From Bradyrhizobium sp. Arg816 (GTDB taxonomy: Bacteria; Pseudomonadota; Alphaproteobacteria; Rhizobiales; Xanthobacteraceae): DNA of 64,000 nucleotides. The stretch covers positions 1-64,000 of the forward strand of contig NZ_JAPRAQ010000023.1 in assembly GCF_029989365.1 (NCBI RefSeq), written 5' to 3'. Both the position numbers and the translations under genes were made by a program. The stretch's first letter is position 1, and the number at the start of each line of letters is the position of its first letter. The notes beneath the pieces were generated by a model. The model did no database searches and was not told the origin of the DNA. It was given only the letters and a program-made list of their open reading frames with translations. This document shows, piece after piece, positions 45,506-57,207 of the stretch.

Positions 45506-47431
45506 TTACGCCGGAGCAGCTGCCTTCGCCTGATCCGACGCATCAGGTTGCGCGGAGGTCACGTGAACGACTGCTTCCAAGGTTGCGCCGAACGACCCGC
45601 TTGCTACCAACGCGTTGGAAGCGTTTCCCACCGTTTCTGCAGCTCCCGTTCCCAGCAAAGCGAACAGGATACGGGTTGCGCCAATCCTTTTACTGAGCCC
45701 TCGAATGACGTGCTGAATCTTGGCGGTGGACGGCTGACTCAGATAGCAGACACATACAAGCGCGGTGTTTGCCAATTCGAGCGAAAGCAATTTCGACATT
45801 GCTGAAGCATCAGCCTTTTCCGCAATTGCCTGAATCCCGCGGTACCGCAGAAGCTGCGCCAGCACAAGCGCCGTCGCCTCATCGAGTCGCCCGGCACCAG
45901 GGATGCAAACGACCGAAATAGACGAGGTCGGCGGCTCCGGAATCAAAGCGTGCTCGGAGCCTGCTCGCTCGAATGTAATGGCAGCTCCCGGGCTTGAGCT
46001 TAGATCCGGGGAACTGGGTCCTGTTGCTTCCACGTCATGGTGTGCCCCCAGCTCAGCGACCAATTCTTCCACCGTTGAGACTACCCGATTTAATCGGTCC
46101 TGATCGAGGTGACCCAATTGACGGTCGGCCTCCGCGAGTCTCAGGCCCTTCAAGAGGATGTCGTCATAATAATTCTCAAGCGACGAGTCATTCAGGTATT
46201 CATGCGCCTGTTCCACCGCTTCAATGGGATCTCCCGCCAGCATTCGTTGATAAGCCAGTTGCGGCGGCGTCAGCGGTGGTCGGTCGCCAAGCATAACGTC
46301 AAGGAATTTAAGACGATCGACATGCCGCCCAAGGACGACGAGACATATTGTCAGGGGCGTGGCCAACACCAATCCGACCGGCCCCCAAAGCCACGTCCAG
46401 AATGACGCTGACAGGATAATTGCAATCGGGGAAAGACCCGAGCTATGCCCAAAAATCAAGGGTTCGAGGACCTGTCCTGCGAGCAACTCAAGCACGACGA
46501 ACAATGCCGCCGTAAGTATCAGCATCTGCCAGCCCGTGCCCACCGCCGCCGCGAGAATGAGAGGGAATACCGCAGATATCAATGCACCGATATACGGTAC
46601 AAATCGCATAATCATCGCGATCAGACCCCATAGCGGAGCCGAGGGGACACCGATGAATTCAAGACCTAAGCCTATTGCAAGACCGAACACGCCATTGAAC
46701 GCGATCTGGGTAAGAAAGAGCTTGCTCAGACGCTTACCGGCGTCGTCCAGGGCCGCGGTCGTGCGTTGAATATCCGCGGATCCGGCCAGTCGGACAAGCC
46801 GATTCCTCAGATCTTCCCGTTGCAGCAGGACAAAGACAACAAAGATCACGACGATCCCTGTCGTCGTTAAAGGTGAGATCAGTGGCTGGATGATTGCGCC
46901 AAACGTCGACAGAGCACCAGGATCGGGTTGCCTTACCTCAACGGGTATGGGTATCGGCTTGTCTGAGGGCTGTCTGGTGAGTTCGCCGTCAGCAGGTCGG
47001 CCGGCCCCATCTCGATTCTGCAACTCTGTCTTCAATTCTTTCAGAACTGTCGACGCCTGCTCCAATGTTCCAGAGCCGCCGCCCATTAAGCCGCGCAGGC
47101 TTTCGATCTTGTCGCTCAATGTTTGTTGATAGCCTGGCAACTTGGTGGCGAGCCGGGTCGCCTGCGAAACCATAAGACCGCCCAGACTAAATATGATCGA
47201 GAATCCGATGAAGACGACCACCAGCACAGAAATCGTGCGCGGAATTCGCCAGGAACGTAAGCGCATCACGAAGGGCGCCATAACGAAACTCAGGAGAACT
47301 GCTAACGCGAAGGGAACAAAAATTTCACGACCGAAATAGAGCGCAGCAATTATCAACGCTGCGACGGCCATATTCGTCAGCACAGTCCCCGGCGGCTGTG
47401 CCAATCTTATTTGAGGAGATTTCTCTTCCAT
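45506..47431 (-). CDS. AI-2E family transporter with extra C-terminal domain
   Basis: 641 residues from ATG at 47431 (GGAAGA 6 bases upstream). Residues 15-390 form the seven-to-eight-helix PerM/AI-2E permease with a large periplasmic insert (about 85-165) rich in charged residues. About 250 extra residues follow, including a Rossmann-like stretch (SVVCIPGAGRLDEATALVLA ... LVCVCYLSQPSTAKIQHVI) that resembles a B12-binding-type fold without its DxHxxG cofactor motif. Base composition is lower in GC than in neighbouring genes, hinting at transfer. Cargo unknown. Confidence 0.8.
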   Translation of the reverse strand: MEEKSPQIRLAQPPGTVLTNMAVAALIIAALYFGREIFVPFALAVLLSFVMAPFVMRLRSWRIPRTISVLVVVFIGFSIIFSLGGLMVSQATRLATKLPGYQQTLSDKIESLRGLMGGGSGTLEQASTVLKELKTELQNRDGAGRPADGELTRQPSDKPIPIPVEVRQPDPGALSTFGAIIQPLISPLTTTGIVVIFVVFVLLQREDLRNRLVRLAGSADIQRTTAALDDAGKRLSKLFLTQIAFNGVFGLAIGLGLEFIGVPSAPLWGLIAMIMRFVPYIGALISAVFPLILAAAVGTGWQMLILTAALFVVLELLAGQVLEPLIFGHSSGLSPIAIILSASFWTWLWGPVGLVLATPLTICLVVLGRHVDRLKFLDVMLGDRPPLTPPQLAYQRMLAGDPIEAVEQAHEYLNDSSLENYYDDILLKGLRLAEADRQLGHLDQDRLNRVVSTVEELVAELGAHHDVEATGPSSPDLSSSPGAAITFERAGSEHALIPEPPTSSISVVCIPGAGRLDEATALVLAQLLRYRGIQAIAEKADASAMSKLLSLELANTALVCVCYLSQPSTAKIQHVIRGLSKRIGATRILFALLGTGAAETVGNASNALVASGSFGATLEAVVHVTSAQPDASDQAKAAAPA

Positions 47432-47855
47432 GGCGCGTCTTCCATGGCGCGGCTCATTCATCCCATACGTGGGTGAATTCTCCTTCGCGACACCATCGTA
47501 CACCGAACTAACTTGTTCCGACAGCTCATCCGGCGCGAAGTTTTGGGCTCACGGAGAGCAATCCGCCCCGCCCTTGACCGCTCGCGCCCGACGCTGTCGC
47601 GTCCACCGCAAGCCCGGCTCGCGACAGTGACGACACAAGATCGCCCTCTTGGTGAGCCGGGATGGGTGACACATATGACAAATCCAAATTTCGGTAAATT
47701 AGAATAATCTCGCCCGCGCGGTTTGACGCCCTCTCGGGTGTTTTGCCCCTCGGGCAAACACAGAGCCGCTTAGCCCGGACGGAGCCAACGGGACGGCGCG
47801 AAGCGCCGCACGATGACACGCTCCGTGCAATCCGGACTACGGCGAGAACAGGCGC
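47432..47855. repeat. Repeat-like intergenic block
   Basis: No credible gene. A hairpin around 47737-47761 (GTGTTTTGCCC / GGGCAAACAC) shares GGTGTTTTGCCC with 2048-2059. The stretch 47500-47700 (including ACACATATGACAAATCCAAA) resembles, from memory, an intergenic repeat often seen in Bradyrhizobium genomes and mis-called as ORFs; not verified. Confidence 0.4.
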
Positions 47856-48251
47856 CTAGTAAGGCTGATAGTAGCCACGCGGACCGTAATAGGGACCGCC
47901 ACCGTAATATCCCTGACCACCATAGTAAGGACCCGGGCCGTCATAATAGCGATTCTCGTAGTACTCCTGGCGCCGGCTCTCCGCGATGGCGCCTCCGATC
48001 AGACCTGCCGCCACGCCCATGAAGGCAAGCCCTGCCGCATTTGGACCCCGGCGATAGTAGCGGTGGCGCCGGGCGGCACTGAAATCGGTCGCTACGGATC
48101 TGCTAGGCGTCGCAGAGTCCGCGCTGACGGTCGGCGAACCGGCCGGCGCCGCAGACGAGGGCGAGACGGAAGCTGTCGCCAGAGCCAGACTCGCAAACGC
48201 AGCCAGCGCGGTGTTGCGGCCGAACCTTGAATTTACGGGCCTATCGCTCAT
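47856..48251 (-). CDS. Gly/Tyr-rich membrane-associated protein
   Basis: 131 residues: signal peptide (about 1-34), Ser/Ala-rich spacer, a short glycine-zipper-like hydrophobic segment (GLAFMGVAAGLIGGAIAE) and a C-terminal tail of Gly-Tyr-Pro repeats (YYGGGPYYGPRGYY). Such proteins sit in the periplasm or envelope of bradyrhizobia with unknown role. Confidence 0.65.
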   Translation of the reverse strand: MSDRPVNSRFGRNTALAAFASLALATASVSPSSAAPAGSPTVSADSATPSRSVATDFSAARRHRYYRRGPNAAGLAFMGVAAGLIGGAIAESRRQEYYENRYYDGPGPYYGGQGYYGGGPYYGPRGYYQPY

Positions 48252-48540
48252 CTCGGCGTCCTTTGTTCTTGTTCAAAGTCAAAATATGAAACGATCCACA
48301 ACGTGCAAACCACTGAAAAGTTTCGTGATCGCGGCGATCTGCCACGCTTCGAACGATTGTAAACCGAACGACCAGATCCAGCTTGAACCACTCAACCTGA
48401 GCGGATAATGAACAGCCGCGCCGTTTTTCGGTCGCCGTAAGCGTTTCACGTGAACCAACGCATCAACCGACGCCGTCGGGATCGATGCATTTTCGCAGGT
48501 TCAACGTGACTGACGCGTCCTTTTCCTCAAGAGAAATCAG

Positions 48541-48798
48541 ATGATTGCGGTTCGCAAACTGCCGGCGCGCTATGCGCCGATCGTGATGCCATTCGTGCTG
48601 TCCATCCTCATGACGGCCGTGGTGTCGGTCATTTCGACGCTCCGGAGCCTCGGCGCGACGCCGGCGTTCCTCGCGACCTGGCCGGGCGCCTGGGCGCTGT
48701 CATGGCTCGTCGCCTTTCCAACGCTGCTGATGGTGCTGCCATTGGTCCGACGGATCGTGGCGTGCGTCGTCGCTTCCCCTCCTCAACCAGGCCGATAG
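48541..48798 (+). CDS. DUF2798 family membrane protein
   Basis: 85 residues, two membrane helices with the DUF2798 pattern (LPARYAPIVMPFVLSILMTA, then FLATWPGAWALSWLVAFPTL followed by PLVRRIV). Small integral membrane protein of unknown function. Confidence 0.8.
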   Translation: MIAVRKLPARYAPIVMPFVLSILMTAVVSVISTLRSLGATPAFLATWPGAWALSWLVAFPTLLMVLPLVRRIVACVVASPPQPGR

Positions 48799-48989
48799 GC
48801 GATGGGCGCCATAGCGATCAGCGGCATAATCCGCGTCACGCTGGTGCGGCTCGGCGAATTCGAAAGCGGCATGATCGCCGCCTTACTCGGCGCGATGCCG
48901 GCGACAGTGCTCGACGGCGTCGGCACCACCGATGTGGGGCGATCGTTGTCGTGAAAGCGGCCGCGACTACGGGCCCATATCGATCGCGA

Positions 48990-49850
48990 CTATTGTCGCG
49001 CTGATTGCAGCTGGACCGGAGCCGGCCGTCGCACCGCGGCATGCGGTGACGACGTTGCCGGCGCCGGCTTGCGCGTCTGGGCCGCAGCCGGACGTGGCGC
49101 AGGCACGGGTGCTGCGCTCGTCTTCCGCCCCGCGTTCGACCGGTCGGTCGTTTTCCCGGCGATCTCGGGCATCTTGTTATCCGGCGTGTTGTTTTCAGAC
49201 GCCTTGTCTCCAGGCACTTTGGCGACGAGCCGCGCCATTTGTTCCTGGCCTGCCTTCAACTCATCGGCAAGCCTGAGACTGTCGAGCGACATTTGGTCCT
49301 GGTTCGCTTTCAATTGCGCCTGGCTCGCCTTGAGCTGATCGATGCCTTGCTGCACGTTTGCGACATCACTCACCAGCTTCTGCAGCAATTCGGTCAACTC
49401 CGGCGGCAGCGTGCTGCCGGTTGGCGCGACTACCTCTGGTATGGTTTCGGCGGCGGATGCCGGTTGTGGCGATGCCTCGGCCAATTGAGCAGTCGGGCTC
49501 GTCTCAGCTTCGCGCGCCGGCTCTGCTTGCAACTGCGACGACGTCGCAGCGTGCAGCGGCGCCCAACCGGCGATCATCTGCCTGACCGTATCACCGTGGG
49601 ATGATTGCGAGACCAAGGCGGCGATGCCAATCCCCGCAGCCAGCCCCAGACCGACGAAGCCGCGCAGCGCCGTCCCGCCACGCCGCGGGCGACTGCGCAC
49701 GGCATCGCGCTCCAGCCGGGCAAGCTGCTCGCTGGCGCGCGCGATCTCTTCATCCACACTCTTGATTTTCTCGAAGGTATGCGTGAGCTCTTCGTCCATG
49801 CGCGCGGACGGCGCATAACGCGGCTCGATCGGTGTCGTCACGGAGTTCAT
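48990..49850 (-). CDS. Single-span membrane protein with periplasmic coiled coil
   Basis: 286 residues from ATG at 49850 (AAGGGG 7 bases upstream). Cytoplasmic coiled coil (about 18-50), one membrane helix (about 63-80), then a long low-complexity Ala/Pro/Glu segment containing a heptad stretch (QQGIDQLKASQAQLKANQDQ) and a basic Pro/Ala tail. Likely structural or scaffold protein; no enzyme motif. Confidence 0.65.
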   Translation of the reverse strand: MNSVTTPIEPRYAPSARMDEELTHTFEKIKSVDEEIARASEQLARLERDAVRSRPRRGGTALRGFVGLGLAAGIGIAALVSQSSHGDTVRQMIAGWAPLHAATSSQLQAEPAREAETSPTAQLAEASPQPASAAETIPEVVAPTGSTLPPELTELLQKLVSDVANVQQGIDQLKASQAQLKANQDQMSLDSLRLADELKAGQEQMARLVAKVPGDKASENNTPDNKMPEIAGKTTDRSNAGRKTSAAPVPAPRPAAAQTRKPAPATSSPHAAVRRPAPVQLQSARQ

Positions 49851-50030
49851 TGGCGGTCCCCTTCCCAGCCCAATGTCGCCCGAAGGCGTCCGTCGCATTT
49901 GCTTGCCCTGATCATCGCTGACGCGCTTTGTCCAAAGCAAGACGCCTTCAAGGAGATTCGGAGGCCGGACGGCTCCGGGTGACATGCCCCCCTCCCCCAA
50001 TACCTCTCTCGACCCCGAGGCCGCTGACCC

Positions 50031-51818
50031 CTACGACAGCGCCCCCAGCACGCCGCGCGTGGCCTTGTCGATCTCCTCGACATAGCGACGGCGAACGAAG
50101 GTCTCGGTGAGGAAGCCGACCACCTTGCGGCTGTCGGTGGAATCCACCACCGCCAGCATCTCGGCTTCCGCTTCGTCGAACACGGCCATCGCCGACTTCA
50201 CGTTCATTTCCGGGATCAGCACGATCTCGGTCAGGCGGGCGAGCTCGATCACCTGGATGTCGTCGGCGATGGTGTCGAGGTCGCTCGAGAACAGGTCGGG
50301 CAGCAGAACGAGCCCGACATACTCGTCCGCATTGTTGACGATGACGATGCCGGGCCGCGAGCCCAGCGCGAATTCGCTGCGGACCGCGGCGATCGTTGTG
50401 GTCGATGGCACCTTGCCGACGTCGGAGCGCATCAGCCGCTCGACGGTGAGGTTGCGCAGCCAGCCGACGTCGTTGGCGCTACGGATGGTCTCGCCGCGCA
50501 GATGCAGGCGCCAGGTCGAGAAGGAATGGCCGAACATGAAGCGGACGCAGATCGAGGTGACGATGCAGCCGGCCAGCACCACGGCGGTGACGTCGACATT
50601 GCGGGTCATTTCCAGCACGAGGAACGACATAGTCAAGGGGCCGCCAACGATGGCGACGCCGAGCGTCGCCATACCCGTCAGCATCGCGACCAGCGGGTCG
50701 ATCACGAATTCCGGGCTGATGAGCAAAAGAACCGCAGCGAAGAACTTTCCGATCAGGCTGCCGACGAACAACGAGGCAAAGAACAGACCGCCACGGAAAC
50801 CCGAGGCGAGCGAGATCAGGCAGGCCGTCACCTTCAAGGCGATGATGATCGCGATCAGGCCGATCGTCATGTCGTGAAACAGATCCAGCACCATGGCGCC
50901 GTGGCCGGCCGCGAGCACCTGCGGCGTGACGATGGCAAAGCTGCCGACGATAAGGCCGCCGATCACCGGGCGCAGCCAGATCGGCAGCCAGATAAACAGG
51001 CGCTCGAACATCGAAGACGACCGCATCACCGCGATGCCGACGCCACTGGTGACGAGCGCAAGCCCTATCAGCGCCAGATATTGCTCGACGCCGACCGCGC
51101 TGACCTTCGGTATTTCGATAGAGTACGGCGCGCCGCCGAGCCATTGCGCGGTCAGCGCGCCGGCAAGCGAGGCCGCCAGGATCGGCGCGGCGCTGCCGAC
51201 CGAATAGACGCCGACGATCAGCTCGCAGGCATAGAAGGCGCCGGTGATCGGCGCGCCAAACGCCGCTGCGATCGCAGCGGCGGCGCCGCAACCGACGATC
51301 AGGCGCAAATCGTTGCGGCGCAGATTGAAGAACTTGCCGAACAGTGAGGCGATGCCCGAGCCGATCTGGGTGTAGCCGGCCTCAAGGCCGACCGAAGCGC
51401 CGCAGCCGTTCGAGATCAGCGTCTGGCTCGACACCACCATGCTGTCGCGCATCGACAGATTGCCGCCGCGCAGCGCGTTCGCCTCGATCGGGTCGACCGC
51501 GTTGGAGATCTTCAGCCGCCGCCGCCACCATTCCATGATACCGAGCGCCAGTCCGCCGAGCGCGGGCGCGAGCAGGGCCGCCCAGGGGCTGACCCGGGCG
51601 TGGGCGGATAGGCGAACGTCGACGGGAATGCCGTAGATCACCATATGGGCAATCTGCGCGATCTCGGCCATCAGCGTCACGATGGCGCCGGTAAGCGTAC
51701 CGATCACGAGCGCCAGCGGGATCAGGTAGAACTCGTTGCTGCGCAAGAGCGCGCGCAGGCGAACCATGACGCGGTTCGATCCCTTGCGATCGGTGATGTG
51801 TCTGATCCGCGCGAACAC
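50031..51818 (-). CDS. ClC-family chloride channel/antiporter with CBS domains
   Basis: 595 residues from GTG at 51818 (ATG at 51767 is the alternative). Residues 15-430 are the ClC core with about 16 helical segments; the C-terminus (about 440-585) holds two CBS domains. The classical GSGIP motif reads NGCGAS and the GREGP motif reads GLEAGY: the gating Glu is kept but its neighbours differ, and GFRGGLFFASLF replaces the GxFxP loop. Ion selectivity may be altered. Close behind the aldolase gene. Confidence 0.82.
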   Translation of the reverse strand: MFARIRHITDRKGSNRVMVRLRALLRSNEFYLIPLALVIGTLTGAIVTLMAEIAQIAHMVIYGIPVDVRLSAHARVSPWAALLAPALGGLALGIMEWWRRRLKISNAVDPIEANALRGGNLSMRDSMVVSSQTLISNGCGASVGLEAGYTQIGSGIASLFGKFFNLRRNDLRLIVGCGAAAAIAAAFGAPITGAFYACELIVGVYSVGSAAPILAASLAGALTAQWLGGAPYSIEIPKVSAVGVEQYLALIGLALVTSGVGIAVMRSSSMFERLFIWLPIWLRPVIGGLIVGSFAIVTPQVLAAGHGAMVLDLFHDMTIGLIAIIIALKVTACLISLASGFRGGLFFASLFVGSLIGKFFAAVLLLISPEFVIDPLVAMLTGMATLGVAIVGGPLTMSFLVLEMTRNVDVTAVVLAGCIVTSICVRFMFGHSFSTWRLHLRGETIRSANDVGWLRNLTVERLMRSDVGKVPSTTTIAAVRSEFALGSRPGIVIVNNADEYVGLVLLPDLFSSDLDTIADDIQVIELARLTEIVLIPEMNVKSAMAVFDEAEAEMLAVVDSTDSRKVVGFLTETFVRRRYVEEIDKATRGVLGALS

Positions 51819-51831
51819 CTTTTTGCCCGCC

Positions 51832-52479
51832 CTACCCTTCCGACATGCCGTAACCGGCCATGCGCTGGCGGACCCGTTCGATCTCGGCACTCGACAGCAG
51901 CGGCGGTTTTCCGATCTGGAGGCAGCCGTGATACTGCCGCGCCAGCGTCTCGACCTCGACGGCGAGCCACATCGCCTTGTCCAGCGTCTTGCCGACCGCA
52001 ATCATGCCGTGATGGTCGAGCAGGCAGGCGAGCCGGCCCTCCAACGCCCGTAGCGCATGCTCGGACAGTTCCGCCGTTCCGAAAGTGGCATAGGGTGCGC
52101 AACGGATACTGTCACCGCCGGCGGCTGCGATCATGTAGTGCACGGGCGGAATCTCCATGCCCATGATCGCCAGGATGGTGCAATAGGTGGGATGGGCGTG
52201 GACGACGGCGTTGACGTCGGGCCGCGATTTCAGGATGTCGCGGTGGAAGCGCCATTCACTGGACGGCTTCTGACCGGGGGCATGCGAGCCGTCCATCGCC
52301 ATGAACACGATCTGGTCGGGCGTCATGGCGTCATAGGGCACGCTGGTCGGCGTGACCAGAAGCCCGTCCACATGCCGGACGCTGATATTGCCTGAGGTGC
52401 CCTGGTTGATGCCGAGCGCGTTCATGCGGCGGCACGCGTCGATGATGGCCTGTCTCTTTGCGAGCTCGTCCGCTGTCAT
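51832..52479 (-). CDS. Class II aldolase/adducin family protein
   Basis: 215 residues from ATG at 52479. Zinc ligands HAHPTY and DHHGM, catalytic Glu region SSEWRFH, and the INQGTSGNISVR phosphate-binding loop. Close to L-fuculose-phosphate aldolase and related sugar-phosphate enzymes; substrate uncertain. Stops 14 bases before the ClC gene, so they may be co-transcribed. Confidence 0.82.
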   Translation of the reverse strand: MTADELAKRQAIIDACRRMNALGINQGTSGNISVRHVDGLLVTPTSVPYDAMTPDQIVFMAMDGSHAPGQKPSSEWRFHRDILKSRPDVNAVVHAHPTYCTILAIMGMEIPPVHYMIAAAGGDSIRCAPYATFGTAELSEHALRALEGRLACLLDHHGMIAVGKTLDKAMWLAVEVETLARQYHGCLQIGKPPLLSSAEIERVRQRMAGYGMSEG

Positions 52480-52655
52480 CGATATCTCGGTTTCTTCTCG
52501 GCTTCTTGACGATGGACCTTTGTTAGACCGGGAGTACGTCAAAGCTATATGGCAGTGCAAGAGAAAGCGGCCGGGATTGGCTGCTGCCTTGCTGTCTGTA
52601 CCGTTACATCAAGAAACCAATTGTAAAATCAGTATATTAGCAGATTGTCGCAGGT

Positions 52656-53282
52656 TTACGAAAAGCTCGCCCGGACGGCCGCGATCCCGTTGATCACGAA
52701 CTGCACCGAATAGGCCGCGAGCAGCATGCCGAGCACGCGTGAGAGCACGGCATTTCCGGTGCGCCCGAGGGTGCGCGCGATCAGGCTCGCGGAGACGAAG
52801 CACAGCATGCAGAGCAGGCAGACGGAGACGACAACCGCGATGATGATCGCGAGCTTGGTCCCATAGCCGGCATTGCCCGTCAGCAGCAGCGTGGTCGCGA
52901 TCGCGCCGGGACCGGCCATCATCGGGATGGCCAACGGAAACACCGCGACGTCGGAGGCATGCTCCGAGGTCGCCTTGTCGGCCTCGCGCGCCTCGCGATG
53001 CGGACGGTCGCCGAAGATCATCTGGTAGGAGACGCCGAACAGCAGCAGTCCGCCGGCGATCTGGAAGGCGGGGATGCCGATCCCGAGCTGGCGCAACAGC
53101 CAGTTTCCTGCCAACGAGATCACTACCAGGATCGAGGCCGCGATCAGCGGCGCGCGCAGCGCGATCGTGCGCTTGACCTTGTCGGGCATGCCTCCGGTCG
53201 CGGCCAGGAAGGCCGGCGCAAGGCCGACGGGATCAACCACCAGCAGCAGCGTCACGAAGGCGGACAGGGCGAAGTCGAGCAT
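52656..53282 (-). CDS. MarC family integral membrane protein
   Basis: 208 residues, six membrane helices, with VDPVGLAPAFLA in the first helix and the repeat-like PLAIPMMAGPGAIAT in the fourth, both typical of MarC/UPF0056. Transport role not established for the family. Isolated gene. Confidence 0.88.
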   Translation of the reverse strand: MLDFALSAFVTLLLVVDPVGLAPAFLAATGGMPDKVKRTIALRAPLIAASILVVISLAGNWLLRQLGIGIPAFQIAGGLLLFGVSYQMIFGDRPHREAREADKATSEHASDVAVFPLAIPMMAGPGAIATTLLLTGNAGYGTKLAIIIAVVVSVCLLCMLCFVSASLIARTLGRTGNAVLSRVLGMLLAAYSVQFVINGIAAVRASFS

Positions 53283-53432
53283 GGGTCAGGCGTCTCGGGC
53301 GAGCGTAGCTCAGGCGGCAAGCCATAGCGGCCCGCGGCAGCCTTCGCGAGGAACAATTGCTTTCGAAGAGTCTTTATCGCCCGAGGATTGAGGAAGGGCA
53401 TGCCTTCCCATGTCGCCTCAAGAGGAGGATTT

Positions 53433-54002
53433 ATGGCTAAACGAGCAAAGAAACGTGCGAACGCGAAAAAGACCGCGGCGCGCCGTCCGCGTCAGGCACC
53501 GAAGATGTTGAGCGACCTGTTCCTGGAGACGCTGAAGGACATCTATTTCGCCGAGAAAAAGATCATCAAGACGTTGCCGAAGATGGCCAAGGCCGCGCAT
53601 TCCAAGGACCTTGCCGCCGCCTTCAACAAGCATCTGCGCGAGACGCAGGGCCAGGTCAAACGGCTCGACCAGATCTTCAAGATGCTGGGCAAGCCGGCCC
53701 GCGGCAAGCCCTGCGAAGCGATCAACGGCATCACCGACGAGGGCGCCGAGATCATGAAGGATTTCAAGAACGCCCCTGCCCTCGATGCCGGCCTGCTCGC
53801 AGCCGCTCAGGCCGTCGAGCACTACGAGATCTCCCGCTACGGCACGCTGCGCACCTGGGCCGAGGAGCTCGGCATGCCGGATGCGGCAAGGCTTCTCCAG
53901 GAGACGCTGGACGAGGAAGAGGCGACCGATCACACGCTGACCGAGCTCGCGACCTCGGTCATCAACCTCGAAGCGGAAGAGGAGTACCGCGCCGCAGCCT
54001 GA
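53433..54002 (+). CDS. DUF892 (YciE/YciF-like) ferritin-fold stress protein
   Basis: 189 residues. Lys-rich N-terminal tail (about 1-25), then a four-helix ferritin-like domain: LFLETLKDIYFAEKKI, HLRETQGQV, AAAQAVEHYEISRYG and ETLDEEEATDHTL carry the carboxylate/His pattern. AGAGGAGG precedes the ATG. Family members are induced by osmotic or oxidative stress; the basic tail suggests DNA or surface binding. Confidence 0.85.
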   Translation: MAKRAKKRANAKKTAARRPRQAPKMLSDLFLETLKDIYFAEKKIIKTLPKMAKAAHSKDLAAAFNKHLRETQGQVKRLDQIFKMLGKPARGKPCEAINGITDEGAEIMKDFKNAPALDAGLLAAAQAVEHYEISRYGTLRTWAEELGMPDAARLLQETLDEEEATDHTLTELATSVINLEAEEEYRAAA

Positions 54003-54188
54003 TCGACGCGACGCGCCCAACTGTTGCCTTCGATGCCGCGGAATATCCCCGCGGCGTCGAAGCGTGCGACTACAAGGGCCTTTCCGGTTGGAGAGGCCAG
54101 GCATGCTCCAAACGCGCGATGCTGGAATTTTGGGGAACCGTCCCCATATGCTCGTTTTCCAACCGCAGCGCCTTCCCCGAGTTTTGCC

Positions 54189-54572
54189 ATGCAACCCAAA
54201 AATCCCCTCGACTGGATGCTGTCCGAAGCCCTGGACTCGCTGACCCGCGCCGAACGGCTGCGCCAGCAGTTCGGCCGCCAGGAAGCCTGCTGGGAGCCGC
54301 CGATCGACGTGCTCGAGACCGAGCATGAGCTTTTGATCCTGGTCGCGCTTCCCGGCGTCAACCCTGATAATGTCGAGACGGTGATCCTCGACGGCGTGCT
54401 CGTCATCTCCGGCCAGCGCACGCTGCCGCCGGAGCTTCGCAACGCCCGCATCCACCGGCTCGAGCTGCCGCAGGGCCGCTTCGAGCGGCGCATCGCGCTT
54501 CCCGTCGGCCGCTACGCCATCAGCCGCTTCGTGATGGACGGCTGCGTCGCGCTGCGCCTCGCCAAATCCTGA
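54189..54572 (+). CDS. Hsp20/alpha-crystallin small heat-shock protein
   Basis: 127 residues. An alpha-crystallin domain spans about residues 36-125 (PPIDVLETEHELLILVALPG, then DGVLVISGQR and LELPQGRFERRIALP). No C-terminal IxI extension is visible. The ATG has only a weak GAG upstream; a TGGGGA/TCCCCA hairpin lies at 54131-54146 in the leader, so post-transcriptional control is possible. The lon gene follows after 8 bases, giving a chaperone-protease unit. Confidence 0.82.
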   Translation: MQPKNPLDWMLSEALDSLTRAERLRQQFGRQEACWEPPIDVLETEHELLILVALPGVNPDNVETVILDGVLVISGQRTLPPELRNARIHRLELPQGRFERRIALPVGRYAISRFVMDGCVALRLAKS

Positions 54573-54580
54573 GGTCGATC

Positions 54581-56974
<2,394 letters not shown>

Positions 56975-56979
56975 AGGCG

Positions 56980-57135
56980 ATGAAGAAGTTGCTGGAAAAA
57001 GCGAAGCGATCGCGGAAGACGCAGCGGCTGCGTCAGCTGCTCGACCGTGCGATCGACCGGGTTCGCGATGCGCTGGCGGCACCAGGGCCGCGGCTTCAGC
57101 CCGTTCCGGTCCGGGTGAAGCGCCGCAAGGGTTGA
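56980..57135 (+). CDS. Short basic peptide downstream of lon
   Basis: 51 residues starting MKKLLEKAKRSRK, with 17 or so Arg/Lys and no acidic patch; the middle (LRQLLDRAIDRVRDALA) is an amphipathic helix. GGAG lies 8 bases before the ATG and a GTG overlapping the lon stop is an alternative start, both signs of coupling to lon. It ends 36 bases before a strong terminator. Could be a nucleic-acid-binding peptide or Lon adaptor; function not known. Confidence 0.5.
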   Translation: MKKLLEKAKRSRKTQRLRQLLDRAIDRVRDALAAPGPRLQPVPVRVKRRKG

Positions 57136-57171
57136 GCCCTCCGTCTCAAGCCCTCGCGGCAGCCCCGAACA

Positions 57172-57201
57172 AAAGGCCCCCTCCTAGCCGAGGGGGCCTT
57201 T
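57172..57201. terminator. Strong bidirectional terminator between lon unit and HU gene
   Basis: AAAGGCCCCCTC (57172-57183) is perfectly inverted by GAGGGGGCCTTT (57190-57201) around a six-base loop. A/T ends on both sides serve the convergent lon and HU transcripts. Confidence 0.85.
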
Positions 57202-57207
57202 GCGTTG

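Noticed and set aside
47430..47819. Several overlapping frames of 65-99 codons between the AI-2E and Gly/Tyr-rich genes
   Set aside because: The region looks like an intergenic repeat; frames on both strands lack ribosome sites and domains.
54131..54146. ROSE-type RNA thermometer before hsp20
   Set aside because: A small TGGGGA/TCCCCA hairpin is present, but the typical ROSE end pairing with a strong ribosome site before the ATG is not, so only a hairpin is noted.
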